From positions 43,959,430-44,023,429 of the forward strand of contig NC_087065.1 of NCBI RefSeq assembly GCF_963678635.1: a stretch of 64,000 nucleotides of DNA. Reading direction: 5' to 3'. The position numbers were made by a program, and so were the translations under genes. The notes under the pieces were generated by a model. The model did not search any database. It was not told where the DNA came from and saw only the letters and a list, made by a program, of their open reading frames with translations. This document shows positions 48,540-59,649 of this stretch, piece by piece (the first letter of the stretch is position 1; each line of letters starts with the position of its first letter). The DNA comes from Symsagittifera roscoffensis. Taxonomy: Eukaryota; Xenacoelomorpha; Acoela; Convolutidae.

Positions 48540-48880
48540 ACATATTTAGAGTTATGAACTTAATGAACAGCAAAAGTGTAAAGTTCACGAAAAACGTGCC
48601 CGACTCCTATTTTTGACTATGGATTTTATTGTTCAGATTTCTCAGCGGAATTGAAAATTTATCAATTGAATCTTTTTTTTTCAAATTGGGTTCATTTTAT
48701 CAAAAAAATGTCAATCATAATTTGCTCTTGATTTTCAAACAATTTTAAAGTAATATATTTTTTAAAATTCAAAAATTGGAACTTTTTCTGTAAACTAGCC
48801 GGTTTTTTTTTCCGATTTCTTGCGTTGGTTACTCGTTTCAACTGTTAGCTGGCTAAAATTTAATCCTTTTGAAGCGTGAG
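48540..48880 (+). repeat. CD-family body fragment
   Basis: It shares AACAGCAAAAGTGTAAAG and GGGTTCATTTTATCAAAAAA with the bodies of CD elements. No head or end is attached. Confidence 0.5.
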
Positions 48881-49083
48881 CGGCAAATTTAATCATATCA
48901 ATTTGAACTGAAATAAACAGTTTGGGGGAATAAATTTAAGAAATAAAAACTTTTGGAAAGCTCAAAGTTTTCTCTTTTTTTTTCGAACAGCTTATATAAA
49001 GTTTCTTCAGCAAAATGTTTTTGATTGACATTAGAGGACAGTTAGAACATTCAGGGCTTCGCACTGATACGAGCAGTCTTGTT

Positions 49084-49627
49084 GTTCCGACTTTCGGTAC
49101 GAAAGTAACGGAATATTTGTGCTCGGGGTGGGTTTTTTTTCTTTAGACAAATTTCGACTTTTTAACTAGCCATTTTTGACGAAATTTTTTTATATCATTC
49201 AAAAGATATTGTTGTCCTGAGCTTAAATTTGAAAAGATATTTCACCTGTGATCATTTTTCGTAGAGTTATGAGGGTTTAAAGATTGCCATTTTGGTCATT
49301 TTGATCAATTTGGGACAATTAACGCGCGATATAATTCGCGCTATTAACGCGTAAGCGGAGATTTAATCCGTCTTATAAATCGTTCCAAATTGGTTGAACG
49401 AAGCTTATTTGCCATAATTGATTTGTTACAAGGAACGAAATCTATTGTTTTGTACTTTATATGGCGTGTGGGGTGATGATTTTCATAAAAAATTTCAAAT
49501 TTTAGAGAAAAAAAAATTTCATTTTATTTTATTTCATTTAATTTTTTTATGCTATTACTGCTGCTCCATAAACCTTAAAAGGCAGTCGGAACATTCAGGG
49601 CTTCGCCCTGATACGAGCAGTCTTGTT
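49084..49627 (+). mobile_element. E-family element with hairpins at both ends
   Basis: The 5' end begins TTCCGACTTTCGGTACGAAA, where ACTTTCG pairs with CGAAAGT over a 3-nt loop. The 3' end has GGCAGTCGGAACATT, the hairpin CAGGGC-TTC-GCCCTG and ATACGAGCAGTCTTG. A second copy of its first ~340 bp (about 90 percent identical by eye) lies at 58423-58763 inside the LINE. Diverged 3' ends occur at 48372, 49050, 61704 and (inverted) 62263. There is no coding capacity and no target duplication was recognised. The hairpin-then-end design resembles Helitron-like elements, but the terminus is CTTG, not CTRR. Confidence 0.65.
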
Positions 49628-51140
49628 CATTTTGAATTGAAAAATATTTGATTTTGTTAATATGCGTTTCTTTTGCTTTAATGTTTGTTGGTTGATCTTG
49701 CTTTCATGTTGTCAAAGTTGAAAGGCTTTAACAGAAGTAAACTAAGAAGTTATATCATTTGAAGTGAAAATGGTTAGGTAAAATAGTGGAAATGTTTCAA
49801 AAAAACTTATAGATGTATTGAAAATCGTTTGATCGCAACATAAGGCTTCTACGTCGATCAGACCTTACTGTCATTGTAAGTTTTTACAAAAACCTCATAG
49901 ATCTTTCAATGACAGTGTTTTTATGAAAGAAGCAAACTCAAGCGAAGCTTAGGTTTTTTTGTCTCGGATGCTAGCGTTTTTTGTCTACAAGTCAGGTAAC
50001 CAAAAAAAAATCAAAAAAAGCATGAAGCGATTTTCTATAAAAACTGTTTCCTCGAGAAGTTTCTAACCATGACAGAAGTCTTTTTTAATCGCAAAGTGAG
50101 GACATGGCTAGAAATCGTATATCTTGAAAAGATAAGTTTTTCTGGAAATGACTTAGGTACCCGTTACTGGTCGCGTATTCTGTTTCTTCTCATTAGATAT
50201 CAAGTAACCATGTAAAAACGACTAATGAGTTCCTTCCTTTTGGAACTAATGCTTGTTCACTTGCCCCGTCACGACGAGAGAGGAAGTTAAGTTATATGCC
50301 TCCTCCTCGAGGCTGATTTTTTATTACTGTAGATGTTACCAAATTCTAATTCCCACTTTCGATCGCAAATAGCATTAGCTTATGTTATTGAAGTGGTTGC
50401 AAGTGGTATTTCTTCCTTCCAACAAGCAGTCATAAGCGAGTTTGAGATCATATGAAAATTAAATATTTTTTATTATCCATTTTTGGCGTTTACTGTTCTT
50501 TTTTGTCTTTTCCTCGTCGTGTTTATTCTTGCATACTTGTCATGTAGTTTTTGATTTTTAAGCTGAACCGTTGCGGTGTGCAGTCGAGCGTCTTCTATTT
50601 CTTTGTTTTTCTCTTTTCACTTTTCACTTTTTTATTTTTTCTTTTTGTCCAGTCAAAAATACACTATACCACCACTCACTTTTTACAATACCAACCAGAG
50701 ACATACTAAGGCAAGTCCAATCATCCGATAGTTCAAACATCCGACGAGAATTTACGTTAGATATCTGACTACATAAGAGTTATGCATTATTTCTATATAG
50801 AAGCGCTCTAAGAGAATAGGCGCAGAAAATTTACCGATTATCGAATCAACATTGATTTTTTATGTTAACGAAGAAAGTTTTTAAACGAACCTGATATTTT
50901 GAATTTAAAGCTCATCATTTTTTTTTTGAGTTTTGAGAATTGTTTTTTAGGCTGTTTGAACTGTTATTCCAGTTTTCGGCTACTTGGTCTAATTTTCCCG
51001 GTTTCGGATGTTTGAACGGCACCCTGCTACCTACTAGTGACGACGCAGCAGATATTCTCTTCTCCGTGCCGGTTACTCCGACCTACTGCCTCCGATATAA
51101 CTGTAACTCATGGAGCGCAAACTGGTTAACTAGGGATGGA
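49628..51140. other. Spacer, upstream region of the gene at 51383
   Basis: No supported gene. A short inverted pair, TATGAGGTTTTTGT-like and its partner near 49890-49915, lies at about 49880. At 50560-51140 composition is more balanced and an 81-codon frame overlaps the putative promoter (50940-51185); I regard it as chance. Confidence 0.35.
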
Positions 51141-51148
51141 TATAAATA
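51141..51148 (+). promoter_or_regulatory. Putative TATA box of the 51383 gene
   Basis: TATAAATA lies in a GC-richer context, about 25-30 bp upstream of a TTAGTTATTC initiator-like sequence near 51166-51175. That would leave a 5' UTR of about 210 bp before the ATG at 51383. Confidence 0.4.
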
Positions 51149-51382
51149 CCAATACGTCGCCACTTTAGTTATTCTTTCCAGCTAAAGCTCAGCACAACAC
51201 ATGTTTCTTCTAATACCATCCGCCACATCAGCCTAAAGTGCGATTCATTTTAGCAGTCTGATCCCATTGAATGGATGCGCTGTTTGAATCTATTTTATTA
51301 AATGCTCTGCTAGGAAGTCATGAAATAATGTTTATTAGTACTTATTGCACAAAGATTTAAATAAAACCCCTAATTGTTCAAT

Positions 51383-51507
51383 ATGCTGAGTACCTTGAGT
51401 TCGCCATGCCTGTCTCCAGTGGAACAAAGGTCTCTTCTTACTCTCAGACAACCTGCTATTGTGTCCCAAGGGGAGAAGCTTGAATTAATTGTCTGGTTCA
51501 AGTTCAG
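51383..51507 (+). CDS. First coding exon of an unidentified gene (source of the palindrome insert)
   Basis: An ATG in context TTCAATATG opens 41 codons starting MLSTLSSPCLSPVEQ, including SQGEKLELIVWFKF near the end, and runs into a strong splice donor CAG|GTAAGT at 51508 in phase 2; unspliced, the frame stops at once (TAA). Composition is richer in GC than the surroundings and a TATA box lies 240 bp upstream. A possible next exon starts after an AG at 51821 and would add about 25 codons, but it is not convincing. The family is unknown. The notable point is that 51380-51449, covering the start codon and 22 codons, is repeated exactly in the left arm and with two changes in the right arm of the palindrome 1 kb downstream. 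Confidence 0.5.
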
Positions 51508-52386
51508 GTAAGTTCTCATTAGTCAATATCACAGTTCTATCACTATCCGATCGCTCACTTATTATTTTCCCATTGCCCAAAAAAATTTAATAGCTTCCAA
51601 CCGACACTTTGATTTTATACCAATATAGCATCAATGCATTATGTTCCTTGTTTCTTCCTATGTCTGATGATACTTGGATTTTGGATATTGATTTTTGGAA
51701 ATCAATATTCCGTTGGGCAGTTTTTCTTTGAATTTTTCTTGCTGTACTTCGAATATTGCTAGAACATTTTAAACTCATTTGCACGGTACATCGAAAACGT
51801 GGCGAAAAAGAAATCGGTCAGCTTGAATTGGAACCTGTTCAGCCAAGCATTATATTCAGCCAGACAACCAATAATACCACTGGCTTGATTATATTGCGTA
51901 TGATGGTATAGGAAGTTTAAATAGAACTTATTGCCGAATTTTTATTGTTTCAATTTTTTAAAAATCAAATAACAATAAAATGTTTTTTTTTTTGCAAATG
52001 AAAGGAAACTTTTTGACTCAATTTTTTTGGGTGCTCTCGGTAATTTTCTCTGTTTACAAGTGCAAGCTTGCGAACGTAATGTATTAGTACGATTATTTTG
52101 TTTTTTTCCAACCTAACTCGCAAATAGAAATGCTCATTTGGTGGCCTTTCTGCTATAATCACGATCTCTAGCATTAAAAATTTCATATCATCTATTGTCT
52201 GCTTTATTTGTGGCTAGTGTTTGCGGAGTGTTAAGTGTCCGTGGATGGCGTGAGGTTAGGGCGTGAGATTTTCAACCTCTAGGTCGCATATTTGAATTGC
52301 AGAATATTTTTATACTAATTCTAGGCTTATTTCGACTTTTTCTTGTTTCACTTTATAGAGTTGTTTTTTTGCCGTTTTCTCGCTAG
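51508..52386. other. Putative intron or downstream region
   Basis: AT-rich sequence after the donor at 51508. Part of the 19.3/21.7-kb dispersed repeat recurs at about 52200-52280 (TTTGTGGCTAGTGTTTG, then GTCCGTGGATGG). No further exon is supported. Confidence 0.35.
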
Positions 52387-52926
52387 TGGTTGCGAAGCTT
52401 CGCCTCTGTGTACCAAATTGCCACTAGTGTAAAGTTGAATGACATCTAAAATGCCGATATTAAATAGTAATGGACGTAGTGAATACTATTTAATATGCTG
52501 AGTACCTTGAGTTCGCCATGCCTGTCTCCAGTGGAACAAAGGTCTCTTCTTACTCTCAGACTATTAAAAAATCAAAAATTGTAACTTTTGATTTAAATAA
52601 TGAAATTTACATTTCCCATACAAAACAATGCACGTAACCAATTTTTAAAATTTTCTGAAATCAAGATTTTTTAATACTCTTATAAAATCTTACAAAACAA
52701 ATGTAAATTTCATTATTTAAATCAAAAGTTACAATTTTTGATTTTTTAATAGTCTTATAGTAAGAAGAGACCTTTGTTCCACTGGAGACAGGCATGGCGA
52801 ACTCAAGGTACTCAGCATATTAAATAGTATTCACTACGTCCATTACTATTTAATATCGGCATTTTAGATGTCATTCAACTTTACACTAGTGGCAATTTGG
52901 TACACAGAGGCGAAGCTTCGCAACCA
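52387..52926. repeat. 540-bp palindrome: two 228-bp inverted arms with an 84-bp spacer
   Basis: Left arm 52387-52614 and right arm 52699-52926 are reverse complements with about two mismatches (at 52555-52557). From the outside inwards each arm holds a CD-family 3' end (GCGAAGCTTCGCCTCTGTGT), a CD-type head hairpin (13-bp stem ATATTAAATAGTA with TACTATTTAATAT around ATGGACGTAGTGAA; 52457-52496 and 52817-52856), a copy of exon sequence 51380-51449 (exact over 70 bp in the left arm at 52492-52561, with two changes in the right arm), and part of a block that lies inverted at 54180-54281. The spacer holds the rest of that block (to 52665) and ends TTAATACTCTTATAAAATC. A transcript across it would form a hairpin of about 228 bp. 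Confidence 0.95.
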
Positions 52927-52959
52927 GAATATTTTTATCTTTTTAATAGATTTTTTAAT

Positions 52960-53420
52960 ACTCTTATATAGGTGTTGCTGATTTTTTTTTGTTTGCTTTC
53001 AGGAAATTTGTTCACGCTCAGCTTTTTTCGCGGTTTGAATTATGGTTTCTTTTTAAGTTCAGTACGTTTCTATTGTTAAAAGAAAGGAAAACTCCACTAT
53101 CGAACAGCAAAAATATAAAGGTCATAAAAATGTGATTGACTTCCAATTTCGAAGATGGAAATTAATTATCAGCGAAATAAAAAATTTTGTCTATTGATCC
53201 AGTTTTCTCAAATTGGGCTAACTTTAACAAAAAATTGTTCATAATAAATTGTTCTACAAATTCAAATTGCTTTAAGGCCATCTATTTTCCCTTCGAAATT
53301 CAAAAGTTGAAGTTTTTTGAAAAAACAAGTTGGTTTTTTTTCAGTTTTTTTTTTTGCTTTTATTACTTTTTTCCTGCTGTCAGTTGGCTATGTTTTTTTT
53401 GTTGAGCGAAACATAAAGTT
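52960..53420 (+). mobile_element. CD-family repeat body
   Basis: AATACTCTTATATAGGTG at about 52961 is the tail of a CD head. The body from about 53080 (CACTATCGAACAGCAAAAAT) matches the copy at 35.3 kb. The palindrome therefore sits where the head of this copy should be. Confidence 0.6.
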
Positions 53421-54179
53421 AGCCAATATAAAGTACTAAAAAATTTATATAAAAAGCAAGTATTTTAGTTAGGTAATGTAAAGTGTTTTAGGATTTAATG
53501 GGACCTGTTAGTTTGACTAAATGCAATTTAGAATATTATTGAGTCGTGCTTAAATACTTCACCTTACGAGTTGAGCATCATATATCCTAAAATCCTATAT
53601 ATCCTTAATCCTATAATTGCAAATAATTTATTTCAGCAATTCCGCGCACGTGACAATTTTCAAACTTATCAGAGTTTTACCAAAACTGATAACAGGTGAA
53701 AAAGTAATCGAGTTTGGATTCGGGGATTCCATTCGATATCTTTAAAAACTTACAGATATCGTAGAGTTATAGAAACTTTCCGTCAAAAACTATTTTTGTG
53801 ATTGCCGAAATTGGCCTAAATGTAAAACCCAACCATAAGTATTCCAACCTGATAAAAAGTGTTCAATAGTAGCTCTATGTAGAGTATAAAGTGAGGTTTG
53901 GACTATGCGTTATTTTGTCTGTCTGAAAATTAAGTTTTATGAAACGTTGGTTCGGGCAATTTAGTCAGTTTTAGTTTGCTCTTGTCTGTTTATGCTTCAG
54001 CGGAAGTAAGTGGGAGGAGAAGTTAATTATGTAAAAGATATAACAAAAATAATGTTTTCTTTTGATAAAATTGATTATTTCAAAATGTATTCTTCAGGCT
54101 ATGGAGCAAGTTTTGTTTCGAGTTCTTCTGCCTAGTCATCTCAGCATATCTTAGGTTTGAGTTAATATCTAAGTTGTTC
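53421..54179. other. AT-rich spacer
   Basis: Nothing supported. ATATATCCTAAAATCCTATA and related short repeats lie at about 53578-53610. Confidence 0.4.
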
Positions 54180-54281
54180 CTTGATTTCAGAAAATTTTAA
54201 AAATTGGTTACGTGCATTGTTTTGTATGGGAAATGTAAATTTCATTATTTAAATCAAAAGTTACAATTTTTGATTTTTTAA
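54180..54281 (-). repeat. Inverted third copy of the palindrome core
   Basis: 102 bp is identical, in reverse orientation, to 52564-52665: the inner part of the left arm plus most of the spacer. The match begins CTTGATTTCAG and ends TTTTTAA. It is either the donor of that segment or another product of the same rearrangement. Confidence 0.9.
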
Positions 54282-57200
54282 GACTCCAAAATATTAGTTT
54301 ATTATGTTCTTATTTGGTGAATTGTTTTTCGCAAGCTTTTATCAGTTTACTTCTTTAAGCAGATATTTGATTTTCTTGGCCTATCATGTTTTTTTTTACT
54401 TAGAAAATGTCTGCTAAGCCTTATCTAAGGCTTATAAAGCTTCAAATGTCTTCTAAAACTTTATGCTCTACTAAGGTCTAGGTCACTTTTGTGTTTATCA
54501 AAAAATGAGCCGTGTTGATTTATTATTCTGACCACAGGAGGAGTTTTGTAAATGAGGAGGAGTTTTGTACTCAGATGTCCTTCAGCAATTATGTTCTCAG
54601 TAGTTCGATCGAGATTCAAAATTTCTGGTGTAGATGGTAATTTGATTGTGCATTTGGACTTTTGGTTATCGTTTGGCAAATGTTTTAGATTTCGTTTCTG
54701 TTTTGATGACTGGGGCGTAAACTGTTTTTATTTTTACAGCTCAAATTTTTTTTCTGGATCAAAGGTCGTCTACCCAACTATTTTCTTCTTAGTTACTGCT
54801 TTATAAATTTTGTTTTCCTTTGTTTTAACGCTGGTGATTGTGTTTTCAAGCCGTTTCCTGAAATTGAACCGCATTCGAGAAAAGTTAAAAATTTTATTTG
54901 ATGTTTTTCTCTTTTTTCATTTTTCTTTCCGACTTTTTTAAGATGTTTTGTTCGCATTTAGTTTTGTATCGCAAATTGTATTTATTACCGTTTTTGCAGT
55001 GATTGTGCGTATTAAAGGACTACATAGGCTTGCGATTAGCAAGCGTTATTAAATCGGAATATAGGTTAACAACTATTTGAACAAAAGCAGTTGAATCTTT
55101 TATGATGCCGCTATGCTGCTGGCATGCTCAATTTCTTGAAAATTCAAGTTTAACTACAGGTACTAGTTAATGCTGGTAAATGCTATATATAGAATGAAAG
55201 AGTTCTGATATTCTTTTTCTGCGGATTTTTCGGCTTCATGGGTGTCGACTCAAGCTCTGTCGGTTTAGTTTCCAGATGTGTAGTCAACTTTGCATACGCT
55301 TTTTATATAGCTATCGTGAATTCTTGTGGACGTAAAAGAAATTTTTTTCAATATGCATTTTTTGACGGAATTTTGAAATTTTTTCAGTATGATATTTGAC
55401 TAACATTTTTGGCTGAGTTTCAGCGTATTGGCTCTCGGCCATAATTCTGCCGGCTTTAATATTTACCGATTTTTTTCTTTGAAGGTCCGATCCGGTAGTA
55501 ATTTTGACATCGATAAGACTCTGTCACCAGTTTTTGAATTCCCAGTGTCAACCTTACTAGAACCTTTCAAAAATTTAAATAAATATAAACACGAAATATA
55601 TATATTTCGTTTTTCCTCTTCCTTCAATTTTGAAATTGTTCAAAGTTCTGTTTGCTAATTTTTGAGAGTCATGGTGCTTTTTCCTATAATTTTTGTTTCG
55701 CAAGTGGTGCGAAGCTCAGCTTCGCCTCTATGTGGAAAGCTGCAAGCTAGTCATTATTCTGAAAAATTGACCAAGAAAATCAAAAACGTAATGAATGGAG
55801 CTTTTTCAGAAATTATTTTTTTCATTTCATAGCAAATATTCAAAATATCCCATTTTTTAAAAAGTTTTCCTTCGCTTTGGTTGAATTTTTCAATTGAGCT
55901 GGCTTGAATTATAATTTTGATAGTGAGCTGATAGATCCGTTTTTTTTTAATCAACGCTTATGCATTTGTTTTCACAGGTGTTGCCTCTGTGTAAATAAAG
56001 TTTTGTTTTTCAAAGCCTTATATATATCTATATATGTATATAAGTATATATGAACAATTTTTTCATAAAAGGTTTTTTAGATACTTCTAAGAAAAAAATT
56101 GTTCTGCAAAAGGAGACGACAAATAAGCTTTGAATAGAATCTAATTAAAACATCAATCAACCGTTCATATGGTTTTAAATGAAAAATAAATGAAATGAAG
56201 AGTCAAAAACAATGAGTCAAAAAAGCAACACTGAGTTAAAATTTTAGATTTTTTTCAATCTATTTCAAGGATAAACCACATTAAGTTGAAAAACTATATC
56301 GTTTTGTTTGTTATTCAATTAATTTTTAAAGGATAACTGGCATTAACCGGCTTACCTTTTTTCATCGGTTTTTTGTTTTGTTGAATGAGTTTCGCCTAAT
56401 GTTTTGATAGTTTTATTAAATAGTCTTTTGCACGCGAGAGGCTATTTCTGTTGCTTCAAGTGATTGAATTGAATTTTTTACCTGGTGGTCAAGGCCGGAA
56501 TTTTGATTGGGTAGCCCCTATCTCTGAGCTTTCAAATTCTGATGGAAGATACGTTTTATATGATTGTCGAGCTGTATTGTTTGGTCTACAAGTGTGAAAT
56601 GGTGAGATACGAATGGTCTTGGTGGTCAATAGTGCTCTAAGAATGTGCACATATTTATTTATTAGGATAACCTGAAGTCTGAGTAGAGAACACTAAGCTG
56701 GACTTGCGAACAATTTAACTCTAAATCTGATGCAAATGTGATGGTACTTATTGGTAACCTTAGTAGAAATTTGGGCAGTTTGGCTTCTTCGCCAGATCAA
56801 ATCTCTAGATTTTTGGCGATTTCAATAATCCATTCAATTATAAAAACTGCAATAAAACGATACAACTTGAAATGTTCACTCATGAGTTATTTCTTGTACA
56901 TCACGTAAATTCAACAACACTCTAGAAAGAAAATATTTTCGGTCTATTCATTACTCAGTCTTATCTCAATTTGAAGGATCCTGAGATGGTAACATAGCAT
57001 TTTACTGACCACAGTTTTTTGTTCTTCCGTTCGATTATTTCGCCCGAACTGTCCCAGCCTGTTTCTAAATTTTGTCTCAAAATTTCCAATTTAATGTAGT
57101 CGAACTTCGAAACTTTGTTTTTCCGGAAAAAAAGAGAAATGCTGTTATAGAAATTTTAACTAGGACCTTTGACGATCACGGGCCAGTGATGAGCAAACTT

Positions 57201-57291
57201 CTTAAAGAAATTCAAGATTTTTCGATTCGAAACTTGTAGCCTTGAAAAGAAAAAAGCCAAAGTTCAAACTTTTTTATCGCAAGAACCGTAC
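54282..57291. other. AT-rich spacer with small repeats
   Basis: No gene is supported. A family B head lies at 55030-55078 (CTTGC-GATTA-GCAAG). A CD-family 3' end (GCGAAGCTCAGCTTCGCCTC) lies at about 55708-55727, followed after 20 bp by CTAG at 55746-55749. A TATA-rich microsatellite lies at about 56018-56051. The rest shows nothing that I recognise. Confidence 0.4.
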
Positions 57292-57624
57292 ATGAGAAAA
57301 CTACAAAAGAAGACCTTGATCCAAAAGCACGATTGCCTGAAATTATTAAATTGCGACAAATCAGAGCCTGCTGTACCCGGGTTAAATGCTGCCAGTTTAA
57401 CTGAACGGCTTAGTTCTTTTTTATTGAAAAAGATAATAGACGACGAATTAAAAGCTGCGAAGGAGTTTCTAACAAAAATGAACGGCTTTCCTTTACCCTC
57501 GAACATAGAACAGAAAATTGAAATAATAAAAATTGAACTAGCCACAATCAAGGATGTGGGCGAAGCACTGGCTTATAGTTCCTCGAATTCTTCCCTGATG
57601 TTGTTTTGGTGTCCCACTCTTTAA
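57292..57624 (+). CDS. Hypothetical 110-codon ORF
   Basis: The frame starts at an ATG (57292) and is Lys/Glu/Leu-rich, with a helical middle (LLKKIIDDELKAAKEF and IEIIKIELATIKDVGEAL). The opposite strand is also open but reads as a Ser/Phe-rich shadow, so the plus strand is the better candidate. There is no recognised domain, signal peptide or membrane segment. It could be an exon or the remnant of a LINE first ORF, since a LINE reverse transcriptase begins about 260 bp downstream, but I cannot show a link. Confidence 0.35.
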   Translation: MRKLQKKTLIQKHDCLKLLNCDKSEPAVPGLNAASLTERLSSFLLKKIIDDELKAAKEFLTKMNGFPLPSNIEQKIEIIKIELATIKDVGEALAYSSSNSSLMLFWCPTL

Positions 57625-57708
57625 CCCTACGATATTTAACCCCCTCTGTTTACACCCCATATATCATAACCCCGTAACATGATAACCCCACAACAATTTA
57701 ACCCCCTT
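57622..57708. repeat. Six TAACCCC boxes at 15-16 bp spacing
   Basis: The C runs begin at 57625, 57640, 57655, 57670, 57686 and 57702. The box (T)AACCCC is kept (ACACCCC once, AACCCT once) while the 8-9 bp between boxes vary. The opposite strand carries G3-G5 runs at the same spacing. It starts at the stop codon of the ORF at 57292. Confidence 0.8.
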
Positions 57709-57884
57709 TTAATGACGATAATTTGTTTCAAGGTTAAGTTGTTTTTTGCGCTCATTAATTAAAGATTTCCACAGAGTTCTGGTTATCTGAGTTGACAGAT
57801 TTACCGAACGCTTGCATAGAGAAAAGTATATTCTCGAGCAGTTTCAAATTATTGGAAATGGATCCACTTCTGAAAAAGACTTTA

Positions 57885-59625
57885 CTTATTCTAATCTATT
57901 GTTCCTTGTCGCCCCGTTGCTAACCTTTAATTTTTTTCGAAAATTTTTTGAGGGAATTTTTTTTATATCCAGGACGTTGAATACTTAACTGATAATTCTC
58001 TTCAAGACTGAAAACAGTCGGAGTATGATACAGCGTTGTTAAGAACATTAAAGGATGCTCCTACTGCTCTTGATAGCTCTAAAATGGTTTTGATGTTTAT
58101 TCTTGACCTCTCTGCGACGTTTGATACGCTTGATCATAAAACTATGAGATGTCTGTAAAAAAAATTTATGCGAAGTAAACTCTTTGCGTTGCATTTGATC
58201 ATGTCATGCCTTTCTAATCAGAGACAAAAACCAATTGTTAATTCTAAAATATTCGAATTAAGTTACGACCAACACAGGTGTGCCTCAAGGATCCTTGTTT
58301 TATGTCACTCCTGTATCGACCGTTATTATTAGTTTGAATCTAAATTATCCATTTTATGCCGATAATACCACACTTTTCTTGCACTTGAAATCTTTAGTTT
58401 TGAACGAGACCTAAAAGTTATTGTTCCGACTTTCGATACGAAAGTAACTGAATATTTGTGCTCGGGTTTTTTTTTAATATCATTCGGAAGGTATTGTTGT
58501 CCTGAGCTTAAATTTGAAAAGATATTTCACCTGTGATCATTTTTCGTGAAGTTATGAGGGTTTAAAGATTGCCATTTTGGTCATTTTGACCAATTTGGGA
58601 CAATTAACGCGCGATATAATTCGCGCTTTTAACGCGTAAGCGGAGATTTAATCCGTCTTATATATCGCTCCAAATTGGTTGAATGAAGCTTATTTGCCAT
58701 AATTGATTTGTTACAAGGAACGAAATCTATCTTTTTGTGTTTTATATGGCGTGTGGGGTTTTAGAACTTGACTCGTCTCTACTTTTGCAGAACATTGCAA
58801 GCGAACATCGTCAAAAGGCGCGAACAAGATATCGATCCTGAAGGCTTTATCAGGGTTTTTCGGGAACCACTTCAAAGAAACTTCACTTGTTACTTTCAAA
58901 GCTTTGTTAAGACCAAATTTAGATTATGCGGTTAAATTCCTTTGACCAAATTACAAACCGTTCGAAATGCTGCTCTTCGCGTGATTACAGGGTGCGCAAA
59001 GATAACGCAATAGAAAATTTACATTCAGAATAAGAACTTTGAAATATGGACCACCACCATCACTTACTGGCGTCGCAGTTTGCCATCAAAACTTTTGTTC
59101 CATCAAATCCACTTTTTTCTAGCAATATCCACCCTTCGCTGCTGGACTTAAACGTACCTGAAATTGACACTATCCTATCCAAAACCAATACTCTTACGCC
59201 TTTCAAAAGTTTTAGTGAACGTAATTGTTTTATCTTCAACAATTATTAATTGTTTCGAAAGCCAATTCACGCTCACACAGTTAAGCAGGTCATATGAGAT
59301 GCAACACCCCCAAAAGATCTGCTCCTTAGACCACCTGAAATATCCCCCGCCGAAGAATCCCTCCCACGTTCTACAAGGAGAACCCTTTCCCAGTTGAGAT
59401 GCGGGTACTGCCCCTTCCTGCATACGTACCTCAACCGAATTGACCTCAACGTCCCCCCAAACTGCCCATAATGTCCTTCCACGGATATCACTTTACTCTC
59501 CATGCTTTTAAATGTTCTCAGAACACCACTTTTAACAACCTCAATTGACTTGTGGCTCCGTCCGATGGAAGTTGCGATGTTTCTGGGGTTTGGTTTGAGC
59601 ATTCCGGAAGCGCGCTCTTGGGGCT
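57885..59625 (+). pseudogene. Decayed non-LTR (Jockey/CR1-like LINE) reverse transcriptase
   Basis: Reading across frames gives the LINE reverse-transcriptase order. YSNLLFL (about 57891) corresponds to the early RT block; YDTALLRTL (58029) follows. DLSATFDTLDH (58105-58137) holds the first catalytic Asp, GVPQGS is at 58278-58295 and YADNTTLF at 58355-58378. In YADN the second of the paired catalytic Asp residues is replaced by Asn. After an inserted E element (58423-58763) come LLRPNLDYA, LQTVRNAALRVITGC (about 58949-58994), HHHLLASQFA (about 59052) and the C-terminal TLSQLRCGYCPFLHTYLNRID with DLWLRPMEVAMFLG (59388-59610). Stops, frameshifts and the insertion make it non-functional. The endonuclease domain is missing. 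Confidence 0.85.
58423..58763 (+). mobile_element. E-family element inserted in the LINE
   Basis: It begins TTCCGACTTTCGATACGAAA (stem ACTTTCG with CGAAAGT) and follows the copy at 49084 to TATATGGCGTGTGGGG, lacking about 120 bp near the start and the whole 3' hairpin end. LINE coding sequence resumes directly after it, so the insertion postdates the LINE. Confidence 0.75.
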
Positions 59626-59649
59626 GAAAACACCTACAATACGGTTAAA

